Origin: Haemophilus parahaemolyticus
GTDB taxonomy: Bacteria; Pseudomonadota; Gammaproteobacteria; Enterobacterales; Pasteurellaceae
Direction of reading: 5' to 3'
DNA: 13,661 bases
Assembly (NCBI RefSeq): GCF_018373095.1
Contig: NZ_JAHAHT010000041.1
Span: 1 to 13,661 of the forward strand
Below the pieces are notes generated by a model. The model was not told where the DNA came from, made no database searches, and was given only the letters and a program-made list of their open reading frames with translations. How positions within the stretch are numbered: position 1 is the first letter of the stretch; every line of letters starts with the position of its first letter. Positions 1 through 6,371 of the stretch are shown piece by piece. The translations under genes were made by a program, and so were the position numbers.

Positions 1-147
1 CGTCAAAACGGTTTATCTTACAGCAAATTCATCAATGGCTTGAAAAAAGCATCTGTTGAAATCGACCGTAAGATCTTAGCTGACATTGCAGTCTTCGATA
101 AAGTAGCATTCGCTGCATTAGTTGAAAAAGCAAAATCTGCACTTTAA
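1..147 (+). CDS. rplT: 50S ribosomal protein L20, C-terminal part (5' end outside window)
   Basis: The first 48 codons of the window read in frame to a TAA and give the C-terminal half of bacterial ribosomal protein L20, recognisable from segments such as [25 protein letters not shown] and the ending [13 protein letters not shown]20 binds 23S rRNA early in large-subunit assembly and, in the infC-rpmI-rplT operon of enterobacteria, represses its own translation. The upstream operon partners would lie before base 1 and cannot be seen. A strong intrinsic terminator follows 23 bases after the stop, so this is the end of that transcription unit and the next gene is independent of it. Confidence 0.95.
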
Positions 148-170
148 TGCTAAAGTTTAGATAAAAATTG

Positions 171-198
171 AGGGGCACCTATGGGTGCCCTTTATTTT
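171..198 (+). terminator. Rho-independent terminator after rplT
   Basis: A perfect 7-bp stem, GGGCACC (173-179) and GGTGCCC (184-190), closes a TATG loop and is followed by the T-rich run TTTATTTTT. It sits just after the rplT stop and ends the ribosomal protein operon. Confidence 0.92.
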
Positions 199-342
199 TA
201 CGTGCTTTTAAAGCTCAGTAAAACTTATATGCCTAAACAATTCATATCGTCTTTACCTACCTTATTTAAATATCTATTCCATCACAAATGATTGCAGAAA
301 GCGCATAATTATTATTAAAAGTAAAATTTATTACAAATGATA

Positions 343-371
343 TTGACTCGTATTAAAAATTTACGTATATT
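343..371 (+). promoter_or_regulatory. Sigma70-type promoter of the frpB-like receptor gene
   Basis: A -35 box TTGACT (343-348) and a -10 box TATATT (366-371) are separated by exactly 17 bases; each matches the consensus at five of six positions. Transcription would start near 378-380, leaving a leader of about 55 bases. A Fur-like box lies just downstream of the predicted start. I predicted this from spacing and sequence only. Confidence 0.75.
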
Positions 372-388
372 CACGGAACTTTTTTGCA

Positions 389-407
389 AGTAATAATAAT
401 TCTTATC
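389..407 (+). promoter_or_regulatory. Candidate Fur box (iron repression) of the receptor gene
   Basis: AGTAATAATAATTCTTATC matches the 19-bp Fur consensus GATAATGATAATCATTATC at 14 of 19 positions. It lies 17 bases after the -10 box, where bound Fe-Fur would block transcription. A weaker similar AT-rich block (about 301-319) lies upstream of the -35 box. Regulation by iron fits the gene, a TonB-dependent ferric siderophore receptor. The surrounding DNA is AT-rich, so chance similarity is not excluded. Confidence 0.6.
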
Positions 408-432
408 TTTTTTCATCCTGGAATCTTTTTTT

Positions 433-2553
433 ATGAAATTAAAAAACACCCCACTTTCTATTGCTGTGCTTACAGCACTTTCTTCTTTTGCATACGCAAA
501 CACTGCTGATTCAGTGAAACTTGATGTTGTTCAAGTTGTTTCTGAAAATGCAGGAGCAAAAAGCAAAACTAATGTTGTAACCTTAAAAGATCTTCAAAAA
601 TCAACCAACGAAGATTTAAGAGGCGTATTAAGTGCTGAACCTGCAATCAATTTCGGGGGGGGGAATGGCGGTACTTCACAATGGGTGACTATTCGTGGTA
701 TGGGTCAAGACCAAATTGATTTCAAAGTAGATAATACTTCAAGCGACACTCCAGTTTTCCATCACCAAAGCCGTTTTATGTTAGATCCAAGCCTTATTAA
801 ACGTATTGACGTACGTAAAGGTGCTGGTTCTGCAAGTGCGGGTATTGGTGCAACCAGTGGTTCTATTGAAGCCACGACGGTTGATGCAAAAGATTTATTA
901 GAAGAAGGTCAAGCGTTTGGTTTCAAACTTAATACAGGCGTAAGCAGCAATAAAGGCCACTCACAAGGTGCAACTGTTTATGGTAAAGCAGGTGTTGTAG
1001 ATGCATTATTAAGTGGTAACTGGCAAACGCTTGAAAATTACAAAGGTGGTAAAGGCTATTCAAATAAAGATGGCTCTGATGTGGTTAAAAATAGTGCGTT
1101 AGGACAACGTGGTCTATTAGCCAAATTTGGTGTAGACATTGCTGAAAACCAACGCGTTGTGTTAAGTCATCGCCAAGAACAATATCATGGTGAACGTGCT
1201 TTACGCGAAGAGTTCGATTTCTCACAATCTTACTTAGCAGGTACAAGTAAAGATCTTAAAGCTGGTCAAACATTAAGTAATGTTTTTGCAGGTAAAAATA
1301 GAGGTGGAAATAACACCTATTATATTTTAGATGCAAACGGTGCCTTAATTGCGAATGATGCAACCAATAATCCACGTTATCGTATTACGACACAAGATAC
1401 GACAAACTTAGAGTGGAGTGGTAAAAATATGGGCTTCATTACCGAAGCAAAAGCAAATGCTTACAGTATTGAAACCTCACGTAAAGAACCTGCTGGAAAT
1501 AGTACTACACGTGTTTCAACTCAAGGTGCAAACTTAGATTTAGATTCTGAGATTGGTGAAAGTCACTGGTTAAAATATGGTGTTAACTACCGCCATCAAG
1601 AAGCAAAACCAAATTCAATTCAAGAAAAAGCTCGTGATCGTGCAACGGGTCATATGGTTGCAACAGGCGTAAAACGCAACCAACAAAAAGAAGATGTGGG
1701 TTTATATGTTGAAGGGATTTGGGGCTTTGGACCAGTCACATTAACCACAGGTGCACGTTACGACCAATTTAAATTCAAAGCGAACAGTGGCAAAACCGTC
1801 AGCCACGCTGATTTCAATCCAAGCGTTGGTTTAATCTGGCAAGCGTTAGATAATTTAAGTTTCAATACTAACTTAAACTATGCAAGCCGCAGCCCACGTA
1901 TGTATGAAGCGATGTTAGCTGGTAATATATTACGTGATGTTTCAGATAATCTACGTGCAGAAAAAGCACGTAATACAGAAGTTGGTTTCAACTATGATGT
2001 AACTAAAAACATCTCATTAGACGGTAGTTACTTCTGGCAAAAAGTAAAAGATGCTCACGCAATTAAAGCTAACACCATTGTAAATGCTGCGCTACTACGT
2101 AACCAAGGTTATGAATTAGGCGGTGCTTATAAACAAGGTGGTTTCAAATTCCGTGTAGGCGTTGCTGAAAGTAAACCAGAAACCTCCACATTTAACAAGG
2201 CAAGTTTAGATAATGCCGTATTTGCAGTAGCAACAGGCCGCACTTGGACAACAGCCGTTTCTTATAAATTTGAAAATCCAAGCTTAGAATTAGGTTGGAA
2301 AGGTCGTTTTGTTGAAGGCGAAACAGGCACACCAAGTCGCGGCTCAAACGCTGGTTCAGCGGCAATCAAACAATCGGGGTATGGTGTGAGCGATATCTAC
2401 GCAAACTGGGAAGCAAACAAAAACTTAATGCTTAACTTTGCGGTAAATAACGCATTTAACAAGAACTATAAGAGCCATAGCCAACGTGCTGGCGGTAATA
2501 GTTTAGCGGGTGCAGGTCGTGATTTCCGTATGAACGCAACTTACACTTTCTAA
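433..2553 (+). CDS. frpB: TonB-dependent outer-membrane receptor of the FrpB/FetA family (ferric siderophore uptake)
   Basis: This is a 706-residue outer-membrane receptor. It has a signal peptide (residues 1-22, cleavage after AYA), a likely TonB box around DVVQVV (31-36), and a plug domain with FGGGNGG (74-80), IRGMGQ, IDFKVDN, FHHQSRFMLDP and VRKGAGSASAGIGATSG. A 22-strand-type barrel follows and ends in Phe (TYTF), as outer-membrane barrels do. The plug and barrel motifs (ASRSPRMYEA, KARNTEVGFNYD, SHSQRAGG) strongly resemble neisserial FetA/FrpB, which takes up ferric enterobactin-type siderophores. Binding of the same ligand here is inference. The gene has its own promoter, Fur-like box and terminator, so it is monocistronic. 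A run of nine G (655-663) encodes Gly75-77. The frame is open at this length, and one base more or less would stop translation within about 20 codons, which suggests phase variation. The ribosome-binding site (TGGA at 419-422) is weak. Confidence 0.9.
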   Translation: MKLKNTPLSIAVLTALSSFAYANTADSVKLDVVQVVSENAGAKSKTNVVTLKDLQKSTNEDLRGVLSAEPAINFGGGNGGTSQWVTIRGMGQDQIDFKVDNTSSDTPVFHHQSRFMLDPSLIKRIDVRKGAGSASAGIGATSGSIEATTVDAKDLLEEGQAFGFKLNTGVSSNKGHSQGATVYGKAGVVDALLSGNWQTLENYKGGKGYSNKDGSDVVKNSALGQRGLLAKFGVDIAENQRVVLSHRQEQYHGERALREEFDFSQSYLAGTSKDLKAGQTLSNVFAGKNRGGNNTYYILDANGALIANDATNNPRYRITTQDTTNLEWSGKNMGFITEAKANAYSIETSRKEPAGNSTTRVSTQGANLDLDSEIGESHWLKYGVNYRHQEAKPNSIQEKARDRATGHMVATGVKRNQQKEDVGLYVEGIWGFGPVTLTTGARYDQFKFKANSGKTVSHADFNPSVGLIWQALDNLSFNTNLNYASRSPRMYEAMLAGNILRDVSDNLRAEKARNTEVGFNYDVTKNISLDGSYFWQKVKDAHAIKANTIVNAALLRNQGYELGGAYKQGGFKFRVGVAESKPETSTFNKASLDNAVFAVATGRTWTTAVSYKFENPSLELGWKGRFVEGETGTPSRGSNAGSAAIKQSGYGVSDIYANWEANKNLMLNFAVNNAFNKNYKSHSQRAGGNSLAGAGRDFRMNATYTF
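655..663 (+). repeat. Homopolymeric G9 tract inside the receptor gene (candidate phase-variation switch)
   Basis: Nine consecutive G encode three glycines (residues 75-77) of the plug-domain motif FGGGNGG. All three codons are GGG, although GGC or GGT would be equally good glycine codons. With ten G the frame meets TGA at 717-719; with eight G it meets TGA at 686-688. Slipped-strand gain or loss of one G would therefore switch the receptor off. The present length is the ON state. Confidence 0.8.
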
Positions 2554-2577
2554 TTTTATAATAATCCCTCTAGAACC

Positions 2578-2617
2578 AAACCTTATCTACCTCTTTTGAG
2601 GTGGGTAAGGTTTTTTT
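2578..2617 (+). terminator. Rho-independent terminator after the receptor gene
   Basis: A 16-bp stem (2578-2593 with 2598-2613, including two G-T pairs) closes a TTTT loop, and the right arm runs into seven T (2611-2617). It separates the receptor transcript from the cytochrome c maturation genes. The left arm begins AAACC, so the hairpin also has an A-run on its upstream side. Confidence 0.88.
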
Positions 2618-2639
2618 CGTTCTCCCTCATTCGGATTTA

Positions 2640-2648
2640 TGGCATAAT
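2640..2648 (+). promoter_or_regulatory. Possible extended -10 promoter of the ccmFGHI genes
   Basis: TG-G-CATAAT fits the extended -10 pattern TGnTATAAT with one mismatch. The best -35 at 17 bases upstream is poor (TTCTCC, 2620-2625), which is normal for extended -10 promoters. It lies between the receptor terminator and ccmF, where a promoter is needed. Transcription would start near 2655. Confidence 0.45.
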
Positions 2649-2682
2649 CTGTGCAGTTTTATTTTTGTTCACTTAGATTTCA

Positions 2683-4581
2683 ATGTTTCCAGAATTTGGC
2701 TATTTTGCCCTGATTTTTGCTCTTATTGCCTCAATAACCCAAGTAGGATTATCGCTTTGGGGGGAGCTGAGAAGATCCCCATATTTTTTATCGCTAAACC
2801 CATTTCTCTCGCTATTACAAGCGGTCGGAACGGGCATTTCTTTTGCAAGCCTTGCTTATGCGTTTTTAACCGATGACTTCTCGGTGATTTATGTTGCTCA
2901 ACACTCCAATAGCCAATTACCCGATTTTTTTAAATTCGCTGCCACTTGGGGCGGGCACGAAGGTTCAATGCTCTTTTGGCTTACTGCACTCACACTCTGG
3001 ACGACGGTCTTTTGCCTTTTTTCTCGTAAAATCGACCGCTTGTTTGCTAATCGTACACTGGCGATGATTTCACTTGTTGCAATGGGCTTTATGCTCTTTA
3101 TCTTGCTGGTTTCCAATCCTTTCGAGCGTGGTTTTCCACCTCCTCCAGAAGGCCGTGATCTCAATCCAATGTTGCAAGATATTGGCTTGATTTTCCATCC
3201 GCCACTGCTCTATATGGGCTATGTCGGCTTTGCAGTGAGCTTTGCGATGATTGTGGCAAGCCTACTTTCAGGCAAAATGGACGCTGCTGTAGCTCGTTGG
3301 ATTCGCCCTTGGACGATGATTTCGTGGGGCTTTCTCACCGCTGGGATTATCCTCGGTGCTTGGTGGGCGTATTACGAACTTGGCTGGGGAGGCTGGTGGT
3401 TCTGGGATCCAGTTGAAAATGCCTCATTGATGCCGTGGCTTCTCGGCACTGCGTTAGTGCATTCGTTAATCGCTAGCGAACAACGTGGCGTGTTTAATTA
3501 TTGGACGATTTTGCTCGCCATTTTCGCCTTTGCCTTAAGCTTGCTAGGTACATTTATCGTTCGCTCAGGTGTACTGACTTCTGTACACTCCTTTGCTGTC
3601 GATCCTGACCGTGGCATTGCGTTATTGCTCTTATTCTTTAGCTTGAGTTTTATCGCCCTCGCTCTTTTCGCTTGCAAGACACAATTCTGGCAAGGCGAAG
3701 TACGCTTTACGTTTTTTTCTAAAGAAACTGCATTCTTATTGCTCAATGGTTTATTTGCTGTAGCAACTTCGGTTGTGTTGCTCGGCACTTTTTATCCGCT
3801 TGTGTTTACGATGATGCAATGGGGCAGTATTTCCGTTGGTGCACCTTATTTCAACACTATTTTCACCCCGCTTGCGTTGCTGGCAATGTGTGCGATGGGC
3901 GTAGCAGTGGTACTTCGCTGGAAAAATGTACCTCTTAAACAAGCTAAATTGCAACTCTGGCTTCTGCCTGTGGCGATGTTGCTTGCCCTTGGTTTGATTT
4001 ATCACACCGTGAGTCAAACGCATCTGTTTAAAATCGAACCGCTGCCCGTAGTGTTCGTCAGCCTTGCATTCTGGATTATTTTGACGCACCTGCCTTATTT
4101 GCGTTTTATGTGGAAAATCCGACCGCTTGCAATGCGTTTGGCACATATTGGCTTTGCGATTTGTGTGATTGGTGCGATGATGAATAGTTACTATGGCGAT
4201 GAAATCGGTGTACGATTAAAACCGACTGAAACTGCCAATATCGCCGATTTTGAATTTAAATATGAAGAGTATCGCGATGCCATTGGTGCCAACTACACCG
4301 CTGAACAAGCTGTTTTTTCCATCAGTAAAGCCGGCAAAACGCTCGCCCAAATCATCCCAGAACGACGTTATTATGACATCCGTACCATGACAATGGCAGA
4401 AGTCGGCTTATACCACCACGGTTTGCACGATCTCTACATTGTAATGGGCGACAAATTTGGCAACCTCGAATATGCCTTCCGCTTACATTACAAACCTTAC
4501 GTTAGAGCTTTATGGCTTGGTGGGGTAATTATGGTGCTGGCTTCACTGATGGCGTTGGTGGGGTATTCTCGCAGAAAATAA
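2683..4581 (+). CDS. ccmF: Cytochrome c haem lyase subunit CcmF (CcmF/NrfE family)
   Basis: This 632-residue polytopic inner-membrane protein is the core of the haem ligation complex, which attaches haem to reduced CXXCH (or CXXCK) apocytochromes in the periplasm. It carries the WWD signature WGGWWFWDPVENAS from about residue 235. It keeps the four histidines conserved in CcmF at H172 (FHPPLLYMGY), H260, H302 and H488, which bind haem in the E. coli protein. Around a dozen or more hydrophobic segments are present. Length is slightly below E. coli CcmF (about 647) because the C-terminus is short (LVGYSRRK). The ATG at 2683 aligns with the family start (MFPEFG), yet no Shine-Dalgarno sequence precedes it. 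It is the first gene of ccmF-ccmG-ccmH-ccmI; ccmABCDE are not adjacent. NrfE, the version dedicated to nitrite reductase, is an alternative that sequence alone does not exclude. Confidence 0.9.
   Translation: MFPEFGYFALIFALIASITQVGLSLWGELRRSPYFLSLNPFLSLLQAVGTGISFASLAYAFLTDDFSVIYVAQHSNSQLPDFFKFAATWGGHEGSMLFWLTALTLWTTVFCLFSRKIDRLFANRTLAMISLVAMGFMLFILLVSNPFERGFPPPPEGRDLNPMLQDIGLIFHPPLLYMGYVGFAVSFAMIVASLLSGKMDAAVARWIRPWTMISWGFLTAGIILGAWWAYYELGWGGWWFWDPVENASLMPWLLGTALVHSLIASEQRGVFNYWTILLAIFAFALSLLGTFIVRSGVLTSVHSFAVDPDRGIALLLLFFSLSFIALALFACKTQFWQGEVRFTFFSKETAFLLLNGLFAVATSVVLLGTFYPLVFTMMQWGSISVGAPYFNTIFTPLALLAMCAMGVAVVLRWKNVPLKQAKLQLWLLPVAMLLALGLIYHTVSQTHLFKIEPLPVVFVSLAFWIILTHLPYLRFMWKIRPLAMRLAHIGFAICVIGAMMNSYYGDEIGVRLKPTETANIADFEFKYEEYRDAIGANYTAEQAVFSISKAGKTLAQIIPERRYYDIRTMTMAEVGLYHHGLHDLYIVMGDKFGNLEYAFRLHYKPYVRALWLGGVIMVLASLMALVGYSRRK
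2817..2826 (+). repeat. DNA uptake signal sequence, Apl type
   Basis: Perfect ACAAGCGGTC, the uptake 10-mer of the Actinobacillus-type Pasteurellaceae, lying inside ccmF. It marks DNA that related competent cells take up preferentially. Confidence 0.8.
3034..3043 (-). repeat. DNA uptake signal sequence, Apl type
   Basis: Perfect ACAAGCGGTC on the minus strand (GACCGCTTGT as written), inside ccmF. Nearby near-matches occur at about 3796-3803 and 4121-4130. Confidence 0.8.
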
Positions 4582-4614
4582 AAAATCCGCCGATAGCAAT
4601 GCTACTAAAAAATC

Positions 4615-4635
4615 CCCCTCTTTGCTAAAGAGGGG
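4615..4635. repeat. Solo hairpin copy of a dispersed palindromic repeat
   Basis: A perfect 9-bp stem CCCCTCTTT / AAAGAGGGG with spacer GCT lies between ccmF and ccmG. The palindrome continues outward, with five C on the left and seven G on the right before AATC/GATT-like flanks. The identical 21-bp core forms both ends of the element at 8928-9085. On the plus strand it is not followed by a U-run; on the minus strand it would be followed by ATTTTTT, so any terminator activity would act on antisense transcripts. As RNA it could stabilise the upstream ccmF message or attenuate readthrough. Confidence 0.8.
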
Positions 4636-4660
4636 GGGATTATTACAAAAGGAAACAACA

Positions 4661-5194
4661 ATGAAAAAACTCCTCCTCTTCATTCCCCTCGCTATTCTTA
4701 TGGCGGTGGTGGCATTTTTAACCGTTCCACTGTTGAACAAAGATGCCCTTTCGCCAACGGAAGATTGGCAAGATAAGCCAATACCCGAATTTGTGGGCAA
4801 AAATCTACTTGATCCGCACGCACATTTAACCAACAACAGTTTGCCGCAAGAGCCCTATATTTTGAATGTTTGGGCGAGTTGGTGCACCTGGTGTATCAAG
4901 GAATTTCCGATCTTATTGAAATTGAAAGATCAAGGTGTGCCGATTGTGGGTTTAACCTATTCAGACCAACCTGCTGATGCTCGTGAAGCTTTAGGGCGTT
5001 GGGGAAATCCATTTGCGTTGGTAATTGATGATTATGAGCGTGGCTTTTTAATTCAAACCTTGAAGGTCTCTTCCGCACCGTCAAGTTACTTGGTGGATAA
5101 ACACGGCATCGTTCGCTACCAACAAAAAGGCTATAATCCGGATTTTGAAAAAGATTTCCTGCCACGATTAGAAGTATTAAGAAACGAAAAATAA
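4661..5194 (+). CDS. ccmG: Periplasmic thioredoxin-like protein CcmG/DsbE for cytochrome c maturation
   Basis: This 177-residue protein has an N-terminal membrane anchor (about residues 4-25) and a periplasmic thioredoxin fold with the active site WASWCTWC (C75, C78). CcmG keeps apocytochrome haem-binding cysteines, or CcmH, reduced for haem attachment. The start was set at ATG 4661, preceded by AAGGAAA at 4648-4654; an in-frame TTG further upstream (4622) lies inside the hairpin repeat and is unlikely. Two features are unusual. The dipeptide between the active cysteines is Thr-Trp instead of the usual Pro-x. The loop around the cis-proline reads SSAPSSYLVD, where CcmG normally has G-x-PET, so the conserved Glu after the proline is missing. 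Its place between ccmF and ccmH supports the assignment. A Nrf-type thioredoxin partner is the alternative. Confidence 0.85.
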   Translation: MKKLLLFIPLAILMAVVAFLTVPLLNKDALSPTEDWQDKPIPEFVGKNLLDPHAHLTNNSLPQEPYILNVWASWCTWCIKEFPILLKLKDQGVPIVGLTYSDQPADAREALGRWGNPFALVIDDYERGFLIQTLKVSSAPSSYLVDKHGIVRYQQKGYNPDFEKDFLPRLEVLRNEK

Positions 5195-5209
5195 GAACAT
5201 AGGAATAGA

Positions 5210-5623
5210 ATGAAGTTTTTGCAAAAGATTACCCTTTTTTTACCGCTTGTGTTTGCCGTTTTCAGCAATATTGCCAAGGCAGAAATGGTCGATACCTTCC
5301 AATTTCACAACGATGCGGATCGCATACGTGCAATGAGTTTGGCGAAATCTTTGCGTTGTCCGCAATGCCAGAATCAAAATTTATTGGAGTCAAATGCCAC
5401 TACCGCTTATAAACTTCGTATTGAAGTGTATGAAATGGTCAATGAAGGCAAATCGGATCAGGAAATTGTTGAAATTATGACCCGGCGTTTCGGTAATTTT
5501 GTGAACTACAAACCGCCTGTGAATGAGCAAACTTGGCTGCTTTGGGGGATGCCTGTGGGCTTGCTGGGGATCGTTTTAGTTACGATTGTATGGAGAACTC
5601 GTACCAGAAAGATAGGACAATAG
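5210..5623 (+). CDS. ccmH: Cytochrome c maturation protein CcmH (short, CcmL/NrfF type)
   Basis: This 137-residue membrane-anchored thiol protein reduces or presents apocytochrome c to CcmF. It has a signal peptide (1-24, AKA before Glu25), then the family motif LRCPQCQNQ (C50, C53) in a small helical periplasmic domain. One C-terminal transmembrane segment (about 108-128) is followed by a basic tail. In E. coli CcmH this domain is fused to a TPR domain; here the two are separate genes, as in many other bacteria. The start ATG 5210 has AGGAA at 5201-5205, and only 15 bases separate it from ccmG. The stop TAG directly abuts the start of the next gene, implying translational coupling. NrfF is a close relative with the same motif. 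Confidence 0.9.
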   Translation: MKFLQKITLFLPLVFAVFSNIAKAEMVDTFQFHNDADRIRAMSLAKSLRCPQCQNQNLLESNATTAYKLRIEVYEMVNEGKSDQEIVEIMTRRFGNFVNYKPPVNEQTWLLWGMPVGLLGIVLVTIVWRTRTRKIGQ

Positions 5624-6370
5624 ATGAAAACACGTGAACAGCTTAATTTAGAAAACTATCAACAAGCGGTCAAATTCGCAGGCAATTTTGCCGAACCATT
5701 CAAACAAGAATATTTGGCGGAGGCAGAAAGCCGTTATCAATTTGATCAAAATACAACAGAACCTTGGCAAAATAAAAGGAAATTTTCACCGCTTGTTGCA
5801 AGTTTGGTTGTGCTTTTAATTACACTCCTCAGTAGCTTATTTTATTGGCAGTCCGGGCGTTATTCCTTGGTGCAAAAAGGTGAGCAAATGCATCAAGCCT
5901 TCCAAGTAAAATTGGAGATGGAAGACAAAACCCAAAAAAATGATCGCTATATTGATAGTTTGCAAAACCGCTTACGTGAGAACCCAAACGATGGTGATTT
6001 ATGGTATGAATTGGGACAGGCTTATGCGTTAAATAATGAGTTTAATTCAGCATTGATTAGCTATCAAAATGCACAGGTGGTATTGGGCGAAAAAGCGGCA
6101 ATTTTAGGGGCTATGGCAACCGTAGATTATTATGATAAAGGGCAAAAACTGTCCGAGCAGGCAAAAGCGTGGTTAGATAAAGCCTTATCATTAGATTCAA
6201 AAGAGAGTTCAAGCTTGTTACTACTGGCTTCCGATGCCTTTTTGCATAATGATTATGAGCAGGCAATTGGCTATTGGCGACGTGTGTTAGATGGCGATAA
6301 TGATGCCATTAACCGCCGTGCAATTATTCAAAGTATTGAAATGGCGAAGCAGATGAGAAAATCTAATTAA
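5624..6370 (+). CDS. ccmI: CcmI/NrfG-type TPR protein, apocytochrome c chaperone
   Basis: This 248-residue protein has a cytoplasmic N-terminal stretch (1-55, rich in charged residues, with a predicted helix around EEQ-like FKQEYLAEAESRYQ), one transmembrane segment (about 57-76) and a periplasmic TPR domain. TPR units are visible at NPNDGDLWYELGQAYALNN, SALISYQNAQVVLG, AKAWLDKALSLDSKESSSLL and EQAIGYWRRVL. CcmI-type proteins hold the C-terminus of apocytochrome c and hand it to CcmF/CcmH. Typical CcmI has two transmembrane helices around a cytoplasmic loop; the first is missing here although the loop and second helix remain. The ATG follows the ccmH stop with no gap, and AGGA lies at about 5613-5616. 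The stop is one base from the convergent plsY stop. NrfG is shorter and lacks the long N-terminal stretch, so CcmI fits better. Confidence 0.8.
   Translation: MKTREQLNLENYQQAVKFAGNFAEPFKQEYLAEAESRYQFDQNTTEPWQNKRKFSPLVASLVVLLITLLSSLFYWQSGRYSLVQKGEQMHQAFQVKLEMEDKTQKNDRYIDSLQNRLRENPNDGDLWYELGQAYALNNEFNSALISYQNAQVVLGEKAAILGAMATVDYYDKGQKLSEQAKAWLDKALSLDSKESSSLLLLASDAFLHNDYEQAIGYWRRVLDGDNDAINRRAIIQSIEMAKQMRKSN
5662..5671 (+). repeat. DNA uptake signal sequence, Apl type
   Basis: Perfect ACAAGCGGTC followed by AAATTC, which also fits the AT-rich side of the extended Apl-type signal. It lies inside ccmI. Near-perfect 9-mers are at about 5242-5250 and 5788-5796 on the other strand. Confidence 0.8.
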
Positions 6371-6371
6371 C

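Noticed and set aside
281..342. Direct repeat ACAAATGAT at 284 and 333 as an activator site pair
   Set aside because: Only nine bases repeated once in AT-rich DNA with no known regulator motif; too weak to report.
315..503. Minus-strand ORF across the receptor promoter and start
   Set aside because: It overlaps a good promoter, the Fur-like box and the signal-peptide codons of the receptor, and the peptide is low-complexity and unlike any family I know.
2601..2876. Plus-strand 91-codon ORF overlapping the receptor terminator and the ccmF start
   Set aside because: It is a frame-shifted shadow of ccmF; the ccmF frame matches its family from the first residue.
4606..4640. Hairpin between ccmF and ccmG as a plus-strand terminator
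   Set aside because: No U-run follows on the plus strand, and the same palindrome recurs at the ends of the trpG-trpD element, so a dispersed repeat is the better explanation.
4622..4660. TTG at 4622 as the start of ccmG
   Set aside because: It lies within the palindromic repeat and has no ribosome-binding site; ATG 4661 has AAGGAAA and begins the signal anchor.
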